DNA of 58,000 nt from Nemertoderma westbladi (Eukaryota; Xenacoelomorpha; Nemertodermatida; Nemertodermatidae), in the NCBI GenBank assembly GCA_032718475.1, contig JAUCBJ010002235.1, positions 1 to 58,000 on the forward strand, read 5' to 3'. The position numbers and the translations under genes were made by a program. The notes beneath the pieces are model-generated. The model did no database searches and was not told the DNA's origin. It saw nothing but the letters and a program-made list of their open reading frames with translations. Shown here in pieces: positions 41,107 through 54,880 of the stretch (position 1 is its first letter; each line of letters starts with the position of its first letter).

Positions 41107-42755
41107 CAGTAGTATACCGCTTACCAGATCCTAGTAACGATGTATCTTACCGTAAGATCTAGTAATGTATACGGGCTCGTACAGTATCTGACAACAAATC
41201 CCAGTCCAGGATATCTAAACAAACAGATACAATACACAAACTACTACTGGCGAGGAACAGAGCCTAGTGTCTATTCTACGTACGTGAGCGGGTCTAATGC
41301 CTATGAACTAGACAGAAGGAAACCTGTCCTCTAACCGGTGAGGCAGATGTACAGTTACAGTAACAGACCAAACTCACGGGAAAACAATCCCCGCGCAGCG
41401 AATCCTAACTATCGCTGACAGTCCTAAATACCGTAACTTGCCGCCGTGTGATTTATATGGTTTATATACGAGCTAGTTGGTTAACAGACCTAGCGTAACA
41501 ACACTGATTCAGTCCTAAATCAGTCGAAAAGGGGTCGTGCCTAATGTAAAAATACTGCTGAGCAGAAAACAACAGTTTAATAACGAAAATGAAATACTCC
41601 TTATTGCCGTAGTAACTAAATATCAGATCCTAATTTACAAATACAGATAAATTCTACCTAAAGTAATATATAGTACGCTATAACTAGTAGAATTCTAAGG
41701 GTAAATATGTTTTAGGGCGTGTGTGTGTGGGTGTGTTACAATAAAACAATTTTGGTGTATATCTTTTCACTAGGTTTTAGTGATTTTCTGACCGAAATGA
41801 TACCGTGCGCTAGCTACTAAAATGAACTAGTCGCGTTTTGTAGAACTTTATACTCACAAATGACGTCAAAGCTCTCTCCTTCCTATCCACAACTCAATGG
41901 GCAACCACAGTGTTAGTAACTACACCCGTGATCGGCACTAATACCAGATTCTGGTTGTAAGATAAGAAATAGGGGTTAATCGCTACCGTACGTTAGCTGA
42001 TCTGGTATACAAATTTAATTCTAGAACTTTGTTGCCGCGGTAGTTAGCAGCAAATACCTATCAGTACGTGGCAAGGCGCGGTAGGATATTAATAAAACCT
42101 CCCTAGGCCAAGCGGTGTGCCGGTAGCAGAAATCCTCCTTGCCTGATCAAATAACTAACTTCAGACAGGGGGGGGGGGGGGTGCTAATGTATGTTCTACA
42201 AAGCGAACCGGTACCAAACAGTCAGTACTACGAATCACTAAATTATGGAACATATGCTGTCCGTACCTATGTACTCGCGTACTGACGAATGGCAATAGCT
42301 CGCACCTATGAGAAATACAGGTTAACCCAGGGGTTCGCAGGACTGACAAAATAACTAAGCAGGACTGCCTAAATATAATTATTTGATCCTAAATTTTGCG
42401 GCGTCCAGGACGGCATCACGCTTACCCTGATCTATAGGTCTTACGGCGGGCAAGGGCGTCGAACAAAGTCTTACCTTCCTCATAAAGCGGGCGCTGCATG
42501 GCAAGTGGAGTATTTCGAAGGGCGAAGGGGGTGCGCAGTCAAATCCAATGTGGGCGCTAGCGTGTTGTGGACATCTTTCCCCTGCGTTGCTGACGGCCTA
42601 ACGGTCTAGGCTGCCATCTTCCCGATGTTTGGCTGTCCCAAGGTTGGACCAAAAGAAAACATGTTCAGGAGTTTGCAGTGTATTTACAGTTTAGCAAAAG
42701 GTTAAGCAAGTAGAAGTACAATGTGTGTGATAAGTGATAACCGAAGGCAAACCAG

Positions 42756-42766
42756 CCCTTTTTATA
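42756..42766 (-). promoter_or_regulatory. element B LTR TATA box
   Basis: TATAAAAAGGG on the coding strand, about 200 bp downstream of the tRNA-like module, as in element A. Confidence 0.6.
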
Positions 42767-42942
42767 CTAAATCTGGGACATAGAATTCACTAGAACCTTC
42801 GAGAGTATTCGATGGCCTCACATTGGAGCAATAAGATATTCCATGCCCTATGATTGGCCCAACTCATCGTTCGATACATTGTACGCACCTCATTGGCTTA
42901 CCAATCTGTACCAAATGAAAATAAATGGCCCCAAAATACAAA

Positions 42943-42996
42943 TTTCCCGACCGGGATTCGAACTCGTAACCTATCTGTAATGTAACCAACTAGGGG
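42943..42996 (-). other. tRNA-like module in LTR U3 (element B)
   Basis: Minus strand: CTAGTTGGTTACA (A-box-like), then GAGTTCGAATCCCGGTCGGG. GTTCGAATC is a perfect B-box match. Shorter than the element A version because the variable/anticodon part is reduced. Position relative to TATA is conserved. Confidence 0.65.
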
Positions 42997-43130
42997 TTTT
43001 ATGTATACAAATATGAATAGGCATATTACATTACTGTAACTTACTCAAAATGCGTCGGATTTTCGAAAGTTTTTACGTTAAAGTTAAACTACAAATGCTA
43101 TCTTATAGTGAAATAATTCATCACACTGTA

Positions 43131-44544
43131 TGAAAGTAAATAAAGTGAAAAGTTATCGATAAACGTGCAGCCGCAACAAACGCCGGAATCAACAATGGTT
43201 GTTACCAGTGCGGCAGCAACTAACTATCACGGTTTGAAAACTGCACTATTATTCAACCATTTTTAATGGCGATTATATTAGTGCATTGTATTAATGTAAT
43301 ATGTGAAGCCAGGAGTGTTACTGTATAATACTCTAAGGTCATAGTCGGTCGTAAGAATATGAGTCTATATTTGAACTGAGAATCATTCCTCAGTCAAGAA
43401 ATCTTTGGGTTTATGCATGTAAAGTCCCATACTTTACCAAAAAATAGTGCAATTTTTAATTTATACACAGAGAAGTAGTCTAACTAAGCCCACTCACCCA
43501 GTGGAATGCAAAGCACGTTTGTGTTGCGTCATCTTAAGAAACAATTACCTGTAGTTTCATAATCCACTCCCTCAGAAACATCATGATCACGGCCAAATGA
43601 AAATTGTCCCATACTTTACCATAATGGCGATTACATTTTACTGCACTGTATTAATGTAATATATGAAACCTGGAGGGCAGGAGTGTGATAGTAGTGGGAT
43701 AGTAGTGGGAAGCATAGAAGTATGTATTTGAACTAAGAATCATTCCTCAGTTAACTAATCATTGAGTTTATGCATGTAAAGTCCCGTACTTTACAACAAA
43801 TTTCGAAAAATTTAGTTTTTTAGCAGATAAGAAGATCGGTAAGTACAGTACAGTAATTGATACATTTTTAGAAAAATGGAAAGAATTTCTAAACTTTTCA
43901 CAGAATACATGTGTACCAAGTTTGGTTATACAGTATTTCATCAATGATTGGCGGACTTATTTCGGTTTTTATCAAAATTTTGAAAGTATCGGTACCAACA
44001 GACAGAATGTCTGATTTGATTCCTTAAACTTCAGATTATTTCCAAACTTTTGACACACTTCATACGTACCAAGTATGGAGTTATACAGTATTAGCGATCA
44101 AAAATTAGACAGATGACAGACAACTCCTCAACGGCATCCATATGCTAAGACTTCGGGTCAATTTGTGGGTCGCCCCACATTTTGCATCCATATCTTGGTT
44201 GGAAATACTTAGTTCCACTTTATTATCACTAATTATCCAGAAATTACTGTTATGTTAAGTGTAAGAGACCATTTTGACCATAAAATTCGTACAGGTCCCG
44301 TACTTTACCTAGCAATGTCCCATACTTTACCACACACACCACACTGTAAAAAATTAGCAATGTAGCAATTCGTCTAATATTTATATTTTTATTTAAGATA
44401 ATACAGCTTTATCCTAAACATCAACTCAACACGGTACCTGCGCACAATTCGCTAAATTTTAGAATTGAAATCATAAAATAAAAAAAAACATTTTTTACGA
44501 ATCCGTACTTTACCTTAATTGGACAAGCTGGTGTTTTCTCAAAA
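43131..44544. other. gene-free stretch with a duplicated ~180-bp segment
   Basis: 43261-43437 and 43623-43797 are diverged direct repeats (GGCGATTA..., GAATCATTCCTCAGT, TTTATGCATGTAAAGTCCC). No frame supported. Confidence 0.65.
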
Positions 44545-44694
44545 GTGACTAAGTCCCGCCATAAGCTTCGCGAAATCAAAGCTGATATTCGAAAGTTCAA
44601 TCCAAGCACAATTTTATGGACATATGTGCTGTGGATAACATTGTACAGGCAATCAAAGTTCAAAATTGTGTACGAATGTCCCGTACTTTACTTT
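43424..44694 (+). repeat. recurrent TCCC(A/G)TACTTTACC word
   Basis: The 14-base word or a close variant is found near 43425, 43607, 43783, 44300, 44322, 44505 (TCCGTACTTTACC) and 44684, all in the same orientation and irregularly spaced. Confidence 0.75.
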
Positions 44695-44799
44695 GGAATG
44701 AGCCTAAACCGTGGAAGTTTTATAGCTGGCCCTTCCACCCACAATCAAGGAATTGAAAGACTTTGGAGAGATGCGTTGTATGCCACACGTAATATGTAA
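44665..44799 (+). pseudogene. integrase-core-like C-terminal fragment
   Basis: The end of an 84-codon frame reads FGMSLNRGSFIAGPSTHNQ then GIERLWRDALYATRN. The HNQxIERLWRD signature is typical of integrase/DDE-core proteins found in many invertebrate genomes, where the Glu is the third catalytic acid. Nothing upstream in the frame is convincing, so only a fragment remains. Exact family uncertain. Confidence 0.45.
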
Positions 44800-44845
44800 T
44801 TAACATAATAACTCATTAATTACAGGTTTTTTTTAAATTTCCTGA

Positions 44846-44872
44846 TAACCCCCCCCCCCCCCCCCCCCCCCT
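44846..44872. repeat. poly-C tract
   Basis: Long C run just left of the TTAA-bounded element; length unreliable. Confidence 0.85.
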
Positions 44873-45593
44873 TGCGAAATTGTTTAAGGGGGGGGGGTAC
44901 ACCCCCCTATGGACCTTTTTTGCAAATGGCTATAATTTCTGCTTGTGTGTAATTTTGTATATTTTATACCTTTCGGGGGATTAACATATGGCCAAAGATT
45001 GGGTTCAAAAAAAAAATTTTCAAATTTGCGTCGCCCTCTAGCGGCCACCAGCGAAATTGTTAATTTCACTAAAAACACTACTAGTCTCACAATTTTGGGC
45101 GAAAATTTTCGAAACTTGGTTTTTCTGAATCAGCATCCTCGGCTCCACAAAACTTATCGGTTACATTTTTTATTTAGGTCTTAAATATTTTTTAAATATT
45201 ATTAACTAATATTAATTATTACTTAATAGATATTAACTAATTTCAAGAAATTAATATGGCACAATTCAAAATTCTAACCGATAACTTTTGATCAAAACCC
45301 GAAAAGAAATCAAACAAAAAAAAAATTTCGAAAATTGGTTAAGAAATGGCTGAGTAGTAGTATTTTGAATGTGAAAAATACAATTCCGAGATAAACGCAT
45401 TTAAAGTTTAAGAACAATATATTTCAAATGTTCCCGCTATTTTCAGTACTGGTATCTCCTTTTCTTTTCCCATTGGTTATCCCCTATCCATATTTTGTGA
45501 TTTCTCAATGGATTTCATGAAATTTGGTTCAAAAAAACCCCTACCCACTTTTAACAACCTGTTAAAATAATTTTAGAGTGCTTGCCAAAAAAC

Positions 45594-45985
45594 ACTTCGC
45601 GCAGCACGTAAACAAATTACATTTTGGCGTATTGATTTGATCGCATACTATTTCGTCATTTAGTTATAAATAGTCATGGAATAATGAGATAACCTTAAGA
45701 AACATTCAAAATTATATACAAATTTCCACATAATTTTATAATAAGCCTTTACACAGAACATTAAGCTTTGCGCAGCACGTGAAACCTTCGCGCAGCACGT
45801 GAGACATTTGCGCAGCAGGTGAGACATTCGCGCAGCACGTGAAGGTTTCACGTAGCACTTAAATTCTTCATGAAGCACGTTAATTAATCGAGCACCTCGG
45901 AAAGCTTTTTGATCAGAATAAGAAGCCTTCACGCGGCACATGAAAAGTTCATGCTGCACATGAAGACTTCGCGCAGCACGTGAAT
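45594..45985. repeat. irregular CGCGCAGCACGTGA repeat, ~9 copies
   Basis: TTCGCGCAGCACGTGA and variants recur at 18-40-bp intervals, strongest at 45770-45855, with some copies changed (CACGTAGCAC, ATGCTGCACATGAA). A related TTCGCGCAGCACGAAG is in the MITE at 23203. Confidence 0.75.
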
Positions 45986-46182
45986 TATTCTCAGAGCCTG
46001 CGGAATTTAAAAAAAATATGTTTATGGTTGTTTCCCAGAATAATTATTACTAGCTATTGTTATATGATGGTTCACATTTGTTATTACTAGTAGACAACTA
46101 GTCCATTAGACAACTGTTCAATATGTAATACAAAACTCTCAAATGTCTATTACATATATATTAATTAAATTTTGACAGACAT

Positions 46183-46372
46183 GTTGACAGACAGACAGAC
46201 ATACAAACAGACAGACAAACTGAGAGACAGACTGAGATACAGAAATAGTGATTAGATAATTCCAAATATTAAAACAGACATCGACATTAAGAAAAATCCT
46301 AACAGTAAACAATTCAGATTGCTTATTTTATGCCCTTTTTAATATTTCGATGGACAGACAGACAGACATACA
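46183..46372. repeat. (ACAG)n microsatellite, two blocks
   Basis: Degenerate GACAGACAGACA tracts at 46183-46250 and 46352-46372. Confidence 0.85.
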
Positions 46373-46522
46373 GACGGAAAACCAGCCATTACTCGAGAAG
46401 TAAAAGAGATCTCGCTAAGCCGTTTCCAGATTTGAAATCCGCATTAAATTCTACTCTAGATGAAATAAAAAAACAAAAAATGAAAATTTTGACCTGAGGG
46501 GGGGTGTACCCCCCCCCCTTAA

Positions 46523-48518
46523 ATGTTTGAACAAAAACATTGAATTGATTCAGTTAATTCAATTAATATTCTTCCCTAATTCAAAAATCTTAAATACATC
46601 ATGTATTACTAGTTTTGTTCGTCAGTCTAGATAGTGTTATTCAAACCAAAACAATAAACGAGACTCGATAGCACATGTTACAGATTAATTTTATACTAGT
46701 AATCAGCTGTAACTAAGGAACTATTGTCGCAGGACATTATGTCAAAGGACCTAACGACTATAGGACCTACAGTATGACGCATTACCTGATATAAATTATA
46801 GACGTAATTAGCGATGGTCATAAAGATGTCCTGCGTTGTTTTGATCTCGGTAGAGTAGCCCCCCGCACTTCTCCAATATAGTTTTTTGGCTTCGTCACAG
46901 ATAGATTTTTTTTCTTTTTACAGCAGCCATTATGTTTCTCCAGTAGAACTACAAAATATTTCGATAAGTGCTGCGACGCAGTGACCTAACGATGCAGTAC
47001 TTCTGAGACAGGACCTAACGCCATTTAGACATAATAACTGGGGGGGGGGGGGGGAATGTGAACTGAAAAATCGACGCCAATAACTGCTGATTCCTCCCAA
47101 AAATAAAACTGTAACCTGTTCTATTGAATATAGTTTATTGTTTTGATTAGAATAGCATGCGACTGTAAACTGCTCATTTCCCTTAATTGATAATTTAACA
47201 TTGAGGCGAGATATTTATACGCCGCGTAAGAATTTGCATCAAATCCCTCCCCCCCCCCCCCCCCCCCCCCTGTCTCATGAACACATATCTGTCTATGTCT
47301 ACTATAATAATACACTGGAATTATCAATCACCAAACCTCCGGCTCCGGGTGGAATTTTAGCTCTGCCGCATCCCTACCGTATACCGTATTATAAATGAAA
47401 TTATATTTAAACACAATGAAGATAAAACTTATTTTATGTGTCTCAATAAACACGATATTGCAACAAAATACATAAAAGTTTATAGAAAGTAAACAATGTG
47501 CAACTATGGTAACCGAATATATTCATAAACCGAAACCCATAATAAATAAAAAGGAGGCTAATGTGTAATGTTGTGGTGATGTGGGATCGAACCTGTGACT
47601 GTGACCACGCCGCGGACTGGTTATTGTAGAAGACGACTGAGGTTCGCCCCGTTTAAACTACACGAACAAAAATATATAATATATATTATTTAGTTTTTAT
47701 TCGTATATTAAATACGTATTGAATCAATTTAAGGCAGCAAATAGTCATTATAATCACTTAATTAAAAGTTATACTGAAAGTAATTAGAAGGGAACACTCC
47801 TAGCCTCCTCTTTATTTAAAAATAAATCATCTTACCATAAAGAAATAAACACAAAAAAAAATCATAAAAATATATTCCGGAGAGAATTGATACCGATTTC
47901 AAACGATGTCTGATAGGCCTAGACATAGACAGACAGACAATACTGCTGATTGTGGAAGATATTTAGTTACATAATTTTTAGATTTTACAAAGGTAACAGA
48001 TAGTACACACTGGATACCCGGAATCCATCAGGATATTTTTCCGTTAAAATTTTTCATGATATAAATTTACAAGGAGGCGAAATAATTCATATTCTATAAT
48101 TTATTTTTTATATTTTATTACTGATATGGAAGAAAAGTAGAAAATAAATTAGTGAAAATTATTAATCAATAAATAATTAATATAATAGTAATTAAAATTT
48201 AAACTCAAAATAATCATAAATGATACTCGAAACGCCGAACACCGCCTCTGTAACCTGCTCCTTTCCCTTACTGTTTTAAATTAAATTAATTTATCAAACC
48301 CACTAAACTAAACCACATTCGGTGTTTCCGGTCATTTTGCGCCATAGTCTTCCGGTTGGATATCCGGAAGAACCTACCGGATATCCGGCGCCCCTAACTC
48401 TATATGCCGCACGATTGGGAAGAATAAAATCCCGAATGTTCCGAATTTACGAAATAAAATGAGATCCAGAACGCCCTCTAGTTTCTTTAGTGTTTAAACG
48501 TAATCAGACTTTAATTCA
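46523..48518. other. gene-free AT-rich stretch
   Basis: Contains a GGACCTAACG word repeated near 46746-47025, a G run (47041-47055), a C run (47248-47270) and a tRNA-like fragment (47584-47645). No coding frame supported. Confidence 0.5.
47584..47645 (-). other. tRNA-like fragment
   Basis: On the minus strand CCTCAGTCG, then about 45 nt later CACAGGTTCGATCCCACA; GTTCGATCC is a good B box. No cloverleaf is apparent. It may be a SINE head or a relict of the LTR module. Confidence 0.4.
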
Positions 48519-48905
48519 GGGATTTCCGGGACCGGGATTATCGCTCTCGGGATCCCGTTTTTAGGGATCGGGATTGCAATTATGAATAAATTTCCTTTAA
48601 GTTAATAGTATAGAGGCGGGTTTTGTGTAACACTCACTTTATCGTGCAGTTCTGAAATATTAATATTAGTAAAATAAAGTTATGTTACAATTATTTAGCA
48701 ATTGTTTACCGGGTGGTTTACTGAAATACAAACTATATAGAATCAGAACAATTACGAACTGCTGGAACTATTTATCAGATGTTCAACATAATTCACTTAA
48801 CTATATTTACTTCGGGATCCCGTTCCAAAAGAAGTCGGGATTGGGACCGGGATTGCTTATTTCACCGGGATCCCGGTTTTCTCGGGATCCTGTTTATACA
48901 CTTTA
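48519..48905. repeat. GGGATCCCG-rich inverted-repeat block
   Basis: CTCGGGATCCCGTTTTTAGG with CCGGGATTA at the left (48525-48575), and TTCGGGATCCCGTTCC, ACCGGGATCCCGGTTT and CTCGGGATCCTG at the right (48812-48895), partly in inverted order. The 74-codon frame across it is not a credible gene. Confidence 0.5.
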
Positions 48906-49026
48906 GCTCCAATATACTCAACTCAAATAGCTAATGTAGTGAAAATAAATCTTGCAATATACCGATTATTAAAATAATTAAATATTATAATATATCAGTA
49001 GGGATGTTGCGAATGTCATATTTTTA

Positions 49027-49920
49027 ACATCCGCGGATGCGGATGCGGATGCGGATGTGTATTAAAACAAATATTTTTGCCTGGCCTCCTTTTTACATCA
49101 AGGTTATACCAGCATTTTAATATTATATTCTAATCTTATATTAATAAACTAACAAGAGTCTAAGGTTATAGAACAGAATGGGACATAATATAACAAAACA
49201 ATAAATATAACAAACATTTTTTATATTGTTCCCGTCGAGTGTTAGTGTATTTTTAGTATTAGTGTAATTTTAAGATAAAATAAAAAAAATTTCATAAGGG
49301 CCTTCAGACAGGATGCTTGAATGGTGCATGTAACATCCGCATGTAACATCCGCATGTAACATCCGCATGTAACATCCGCATGTCACATCAACATGTCACA
49401 TCCGCATGTCACATCTGCATGTAACATCCGCATGTAACATCCGCATGTAACATCCGCATGTCACATCAACATGTCACATCCGCATGTAACATCCGCATGT
49501 AACATCCGCATGTCACATCCGCATGTCACATCCGCATGTAACATCCGCATGTAACATCCGCATGTCACATCCGCATGTCACATCCGCATGTCACATCCGC
49601 ATGTCACATCCGCATGTCACATCCGCATGTCACATCCGCATGTCACATCCGCATGTAACATCCGCATGTAACATCCGCATGTCACATCCGCATGTCACAT
49701 CCGCATGTCACATCCGCATGTCACATCCGCATGTAACATCCGCATGTAACATCCGCATGTAACATCCGCATGTCACATCCGCATGTAACATCCGCATGTC
49801 ACATCCGCATGTCACATCCCCATGTCACATCCGCATGTCACATCCGCATGTCACATCCGCATGCTATGGGTGCGGATGCGGATGCGAAAAATCATGCGGA
49901 TATCCGCGGATGCGGACATT
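49027..49920. repeat. 13-bp satellite, ~41 copies, with GGATGC-type flanks
   Basis: The core 49323-49864 is (AACATCCGCATGT / CACATCCGCATGT)n. To the left 49030-49056 is ATCCGCGGATGCGGATGCGG; to the right 49868-49920 is GTGCGGATGCGGATGC with ATATCCGCGGATGCGG. The flanks use the same GCGGAT word in inverse orientation to the core. Confidence 0.92.
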
Positions 49921-50395
49921 CGCCACATACTTAATTAGTTTAGTTTAGAATCAAAATATCAATTCTACCCGGAACACATAAACTGGTTCAGTCGAATCAA
50001 TAGAGTAAAGCCCAAATCGCTAGAGTAATTCGCTTTCAAACGAAATCTAATTACATTCTTCATTTACTTTATTTAATATCCCAAAAAGGCTATAAATTTC
50101 CGCGAACGTTTTTATTATTTTTATATTTTTCTGTAACAGTTTTTATTATTTTTTATATTTTTCTGTAACAGTTTTTATTATTTACAATATAATAATAATT
50201 CTAGACAATTTTGGGGTATTTAAATAGAAAGTTAATGTAGAATCAAATATATTTGGTTAACAAATTACACCAACTTCTTGTCTATATTGACTAGAGAAAT
50301 AATGTGACTTTATCTGTAAATTAGTAATTCAATAATAAACTGTAACGCCAAACAAAAACAGTTAATGAATCTCTAATGAGTAGTTTAACTTAATA
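49921..50395. other. gene-free AT-rich stretch
   Basis: A ~41-bp unit TTTTTATTATTTTTATATTTTTCTGTAACAG recurs at 50106-50182. Nothing else recognised. Confidence 0.55.
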
Positions 50396-50400
50396 TAATA

Positions 50401-53025
<2,625 letters not shown>

Positions 53026-53460
53026 TAATAAGGGTCCACAGAGCGAGAGCCCCACTAGATACAGCTAATTTGGGTCCACTGAGCCCCACTAGATACAGCT
53101 AATATGGGACCACAGAGCCCCACCAGATACAGCTAATATGGGTCCACAATAGTGCCCCACTACACACTAGATAAGGCTAATATGTGTCCACTCCACAGTG
53201 CCCCACTAGATACAGCTAATATGTGTCCACAGTAGTGCCCCAGTAGATACAGCTAATATGTGTCCAGCTGTCCACAGTGCCCCACTAGATACAGCTAATA
53301 TGTGTCCACAGTAGTGCCCCACTAGCAACTAGATACAGCTAATAGGCCTACTGTAATATAGGTCCACAGTAGTGTCCCACTACTGCACTAGATCAAGCTA
53401 ATATGGGACCACAGAGCCCCACTAGATACAGCTAATATGTGTCCACTCCACAGTGCCCTA
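53026..53460. repeat. imperfect 35-50-bp tandem repeat
   Basis: About ten variable units around GATACAGCTAATATGTGTCC and ACAGTAGTGCCCCACTA. Confidence 0.85.
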
Positions 53461-53705
53461 TCTTAACCTATTTCAGTTTTATGTAAGACATTGCTACCGG
53501 TAAATCTCTAAATTGATAGGTAAATAAATACAGAAATAGGGTACAGAAATAGGCCTAAATAATATAAATAATAGCAATCGATGTGATAATTAGGCCTAAT
53601 AAAAAAATAGTGCATACCGCAGACCGGTACTGCCTGACCGCTGTACTGACATAGTGACATAGCCCTACCTGCCTACCGGTATTTGATCGGTAGGCCTACC
53701 GACAT

Positions 53706-53968
53706 CCCAGGTTGGAATTTTTGTAGAGTTTGCTCAACATGTGTGGCGCGGATTAAGGATCCTGGCGCGTAGTGACGGGGGCGTGTGGCGCGGATTAAGG
53801 ATCCTGGCGCGTAGTGACAGGGGCGTGTGGCGCGCATTGAGGATCCTGGCCGTCCTGGCGCGAATATGGATGTAGGGTTTAGTGTAGGATGTAGCGTAGC
53901 AGTGCACTGGCAACACATCCCACTCTACAGCTCTATTTGAAATTATTCCATAGGTTTAAAAAGATTGA
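53706..53968. repeat. GC-rich duplicated block, copy 1
   Basis: Starts CCCAGGTTGGAATTT and ends AGGTTTAAAAAGATT. Contains about 2.5 copies of a 42-bp unit (GTGTGGCGCGGATTAAGGAT...). Repeated at 54589-54880 with small indels. Confidence 0.9.
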
Positions 53969-53974
53969 AAAATG

Positions 53975-54440
53975 TCCGCTCGCTTCGCTCGCGTTTGTAC
54001 TGTAAGCCTACTCTTAGCATTGTCTGGCTGTGGACAAATGGAAACGGACAGATTGAGCATGACCATTAAAAACATGACTTGTTTCAAAAGTTTTTCAATT
54101 GTCAGATTCTTCAAACCAATAAAACCATGACAGCCTGCCTGCCTGCATGATTCAGCAAAATTTCCGTGCTCGCTACGCTCGCCAGCTCGCAATTTAATGA
54201 CATCTGCATTTCTGCATTTGAAAACAGTCGGTTTGCCTACTTTAAATGCTGAAATGTTAAAATTTTCGTGCTCGCTACGCTCGCTTTTGATCACACTGTC
54301 ACATCTGCATTTAAAAACAGTCAGTTGACGTTGACCTACTACTACTACTACTACAACTACAGCACTATCTGACTATTACTGTCAGACTGTATTTATGTTA
54401 ACATAATTGGAAAATTTCGTTGCTCGCTACGCTCGCATGT
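53975..54440. repeat. GCTCGCTACGCTCGC words, four copies
   Basis: Near 53979 (GCTCGCTTCGCTCGC), 54168, 54270 and 54422. The second and third copies carry shared flanks (AAAATTTTCGTGCTCGC, CACATCTGCATTT), a ~105-bp diverged repeat. Confidence 0.75.
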
Positions 54441-54588
54441 TGATGATAAAATAGTGTAGGGCTACAGCATTATAAACTGATCAATTATTACAATTAAGCA
54501 ATTACTGCAAAATTTCGTAGTCAATTGTTGGCTTGGCGCGCATTAGATATCATGGCTGGCGCGATTTTCGTTTAACCAGGACGCGTGT

Positions 54589-54880
54589 GGCCCAGGTTGG
54601 AATTTATGTAGAGTTTGCTCAACATGTGTGGCGCGGATTAAGGATCCTGGCGCGTAGTGACAGGGGCGTGTGGCGCGGATTAAGGATCCTGGCGCATAGT
54701 GACAGGGGCGTGTGGCGCGCATTGAGGATCCTGGCGGTCCTGGCGCGAATATGGATGTAGGGTTAGGTTAGGACAGTAGGAGGTAGCAGGGTAGTGTAGC
54801 AGAGCAGTGCACTGGCAGACTGGCAACACATCCCACTCTACAGCTCTATTTGAAATTATTCTATAGGTTTAAAAAGATTT
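54589..54880. repeat. GC-rich duplicated block, copy 2
   Basis: Second copy of 53706-53968, with extra bases after GGATGTAGGGTT. Confidence 0.9.

Larger units (their letters stand above)
36083..43130 (-). mobile_element. BEL/Pao 'element B', pol deleted (right end approximate)
   Basis: 5' LTR, leader, gag and protease are present; everything 3' of protease is gone. The LTR and leader align in patches with element A. Without a second LTR or target duplication the outer boundary is uncertain. Confidence 0.7.
41107..43130 (-). mobile_element. element B 5' LTR (boundaries approximate)
   Basis: Patches align with the element A LTR: ACCGGTGAGGCAGA (41334), CCGCGCAGCGAATCCTAA (41391) and CGTGTGATTTATATGG (41446). 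The TATA box and tRNA-like module lie in the same order and orientation. It includes a G run at 42167-42181. No second LTR is present, so ends cannot be set. Confidence 0.65.
44884..46522. mobile_element. 1.64-kb TTAA-bounded element with G/C-run inverted ends
   Basis: Left end TTAAGGGGG... then GTACACCCCCC; right end is its inverse, GGGGGGTGTACCCCC...TTAA. Each end is itself close to palindromic. TTAA at both edges is the piggyBac target, but the ends do not resemble usual piggyBac termini. No transposase. Inside: a GCCCTCTAGCGG word, the GCGCAGCACGTGA array and ACAG microsatellites. Confidence 0.5.

Noticed and set aside
49027-49060. Telomere-like repeat
   Set aside because: GGATGC units are few, differ from the animal TTAGGG motif and are tied to the adjacent satellite.
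49523-49762. 79-codon MSHPHVTSACHIR repeat protein
   Set aside because: 13-bp satellite read as 39-bp codon cycles; no gene context.
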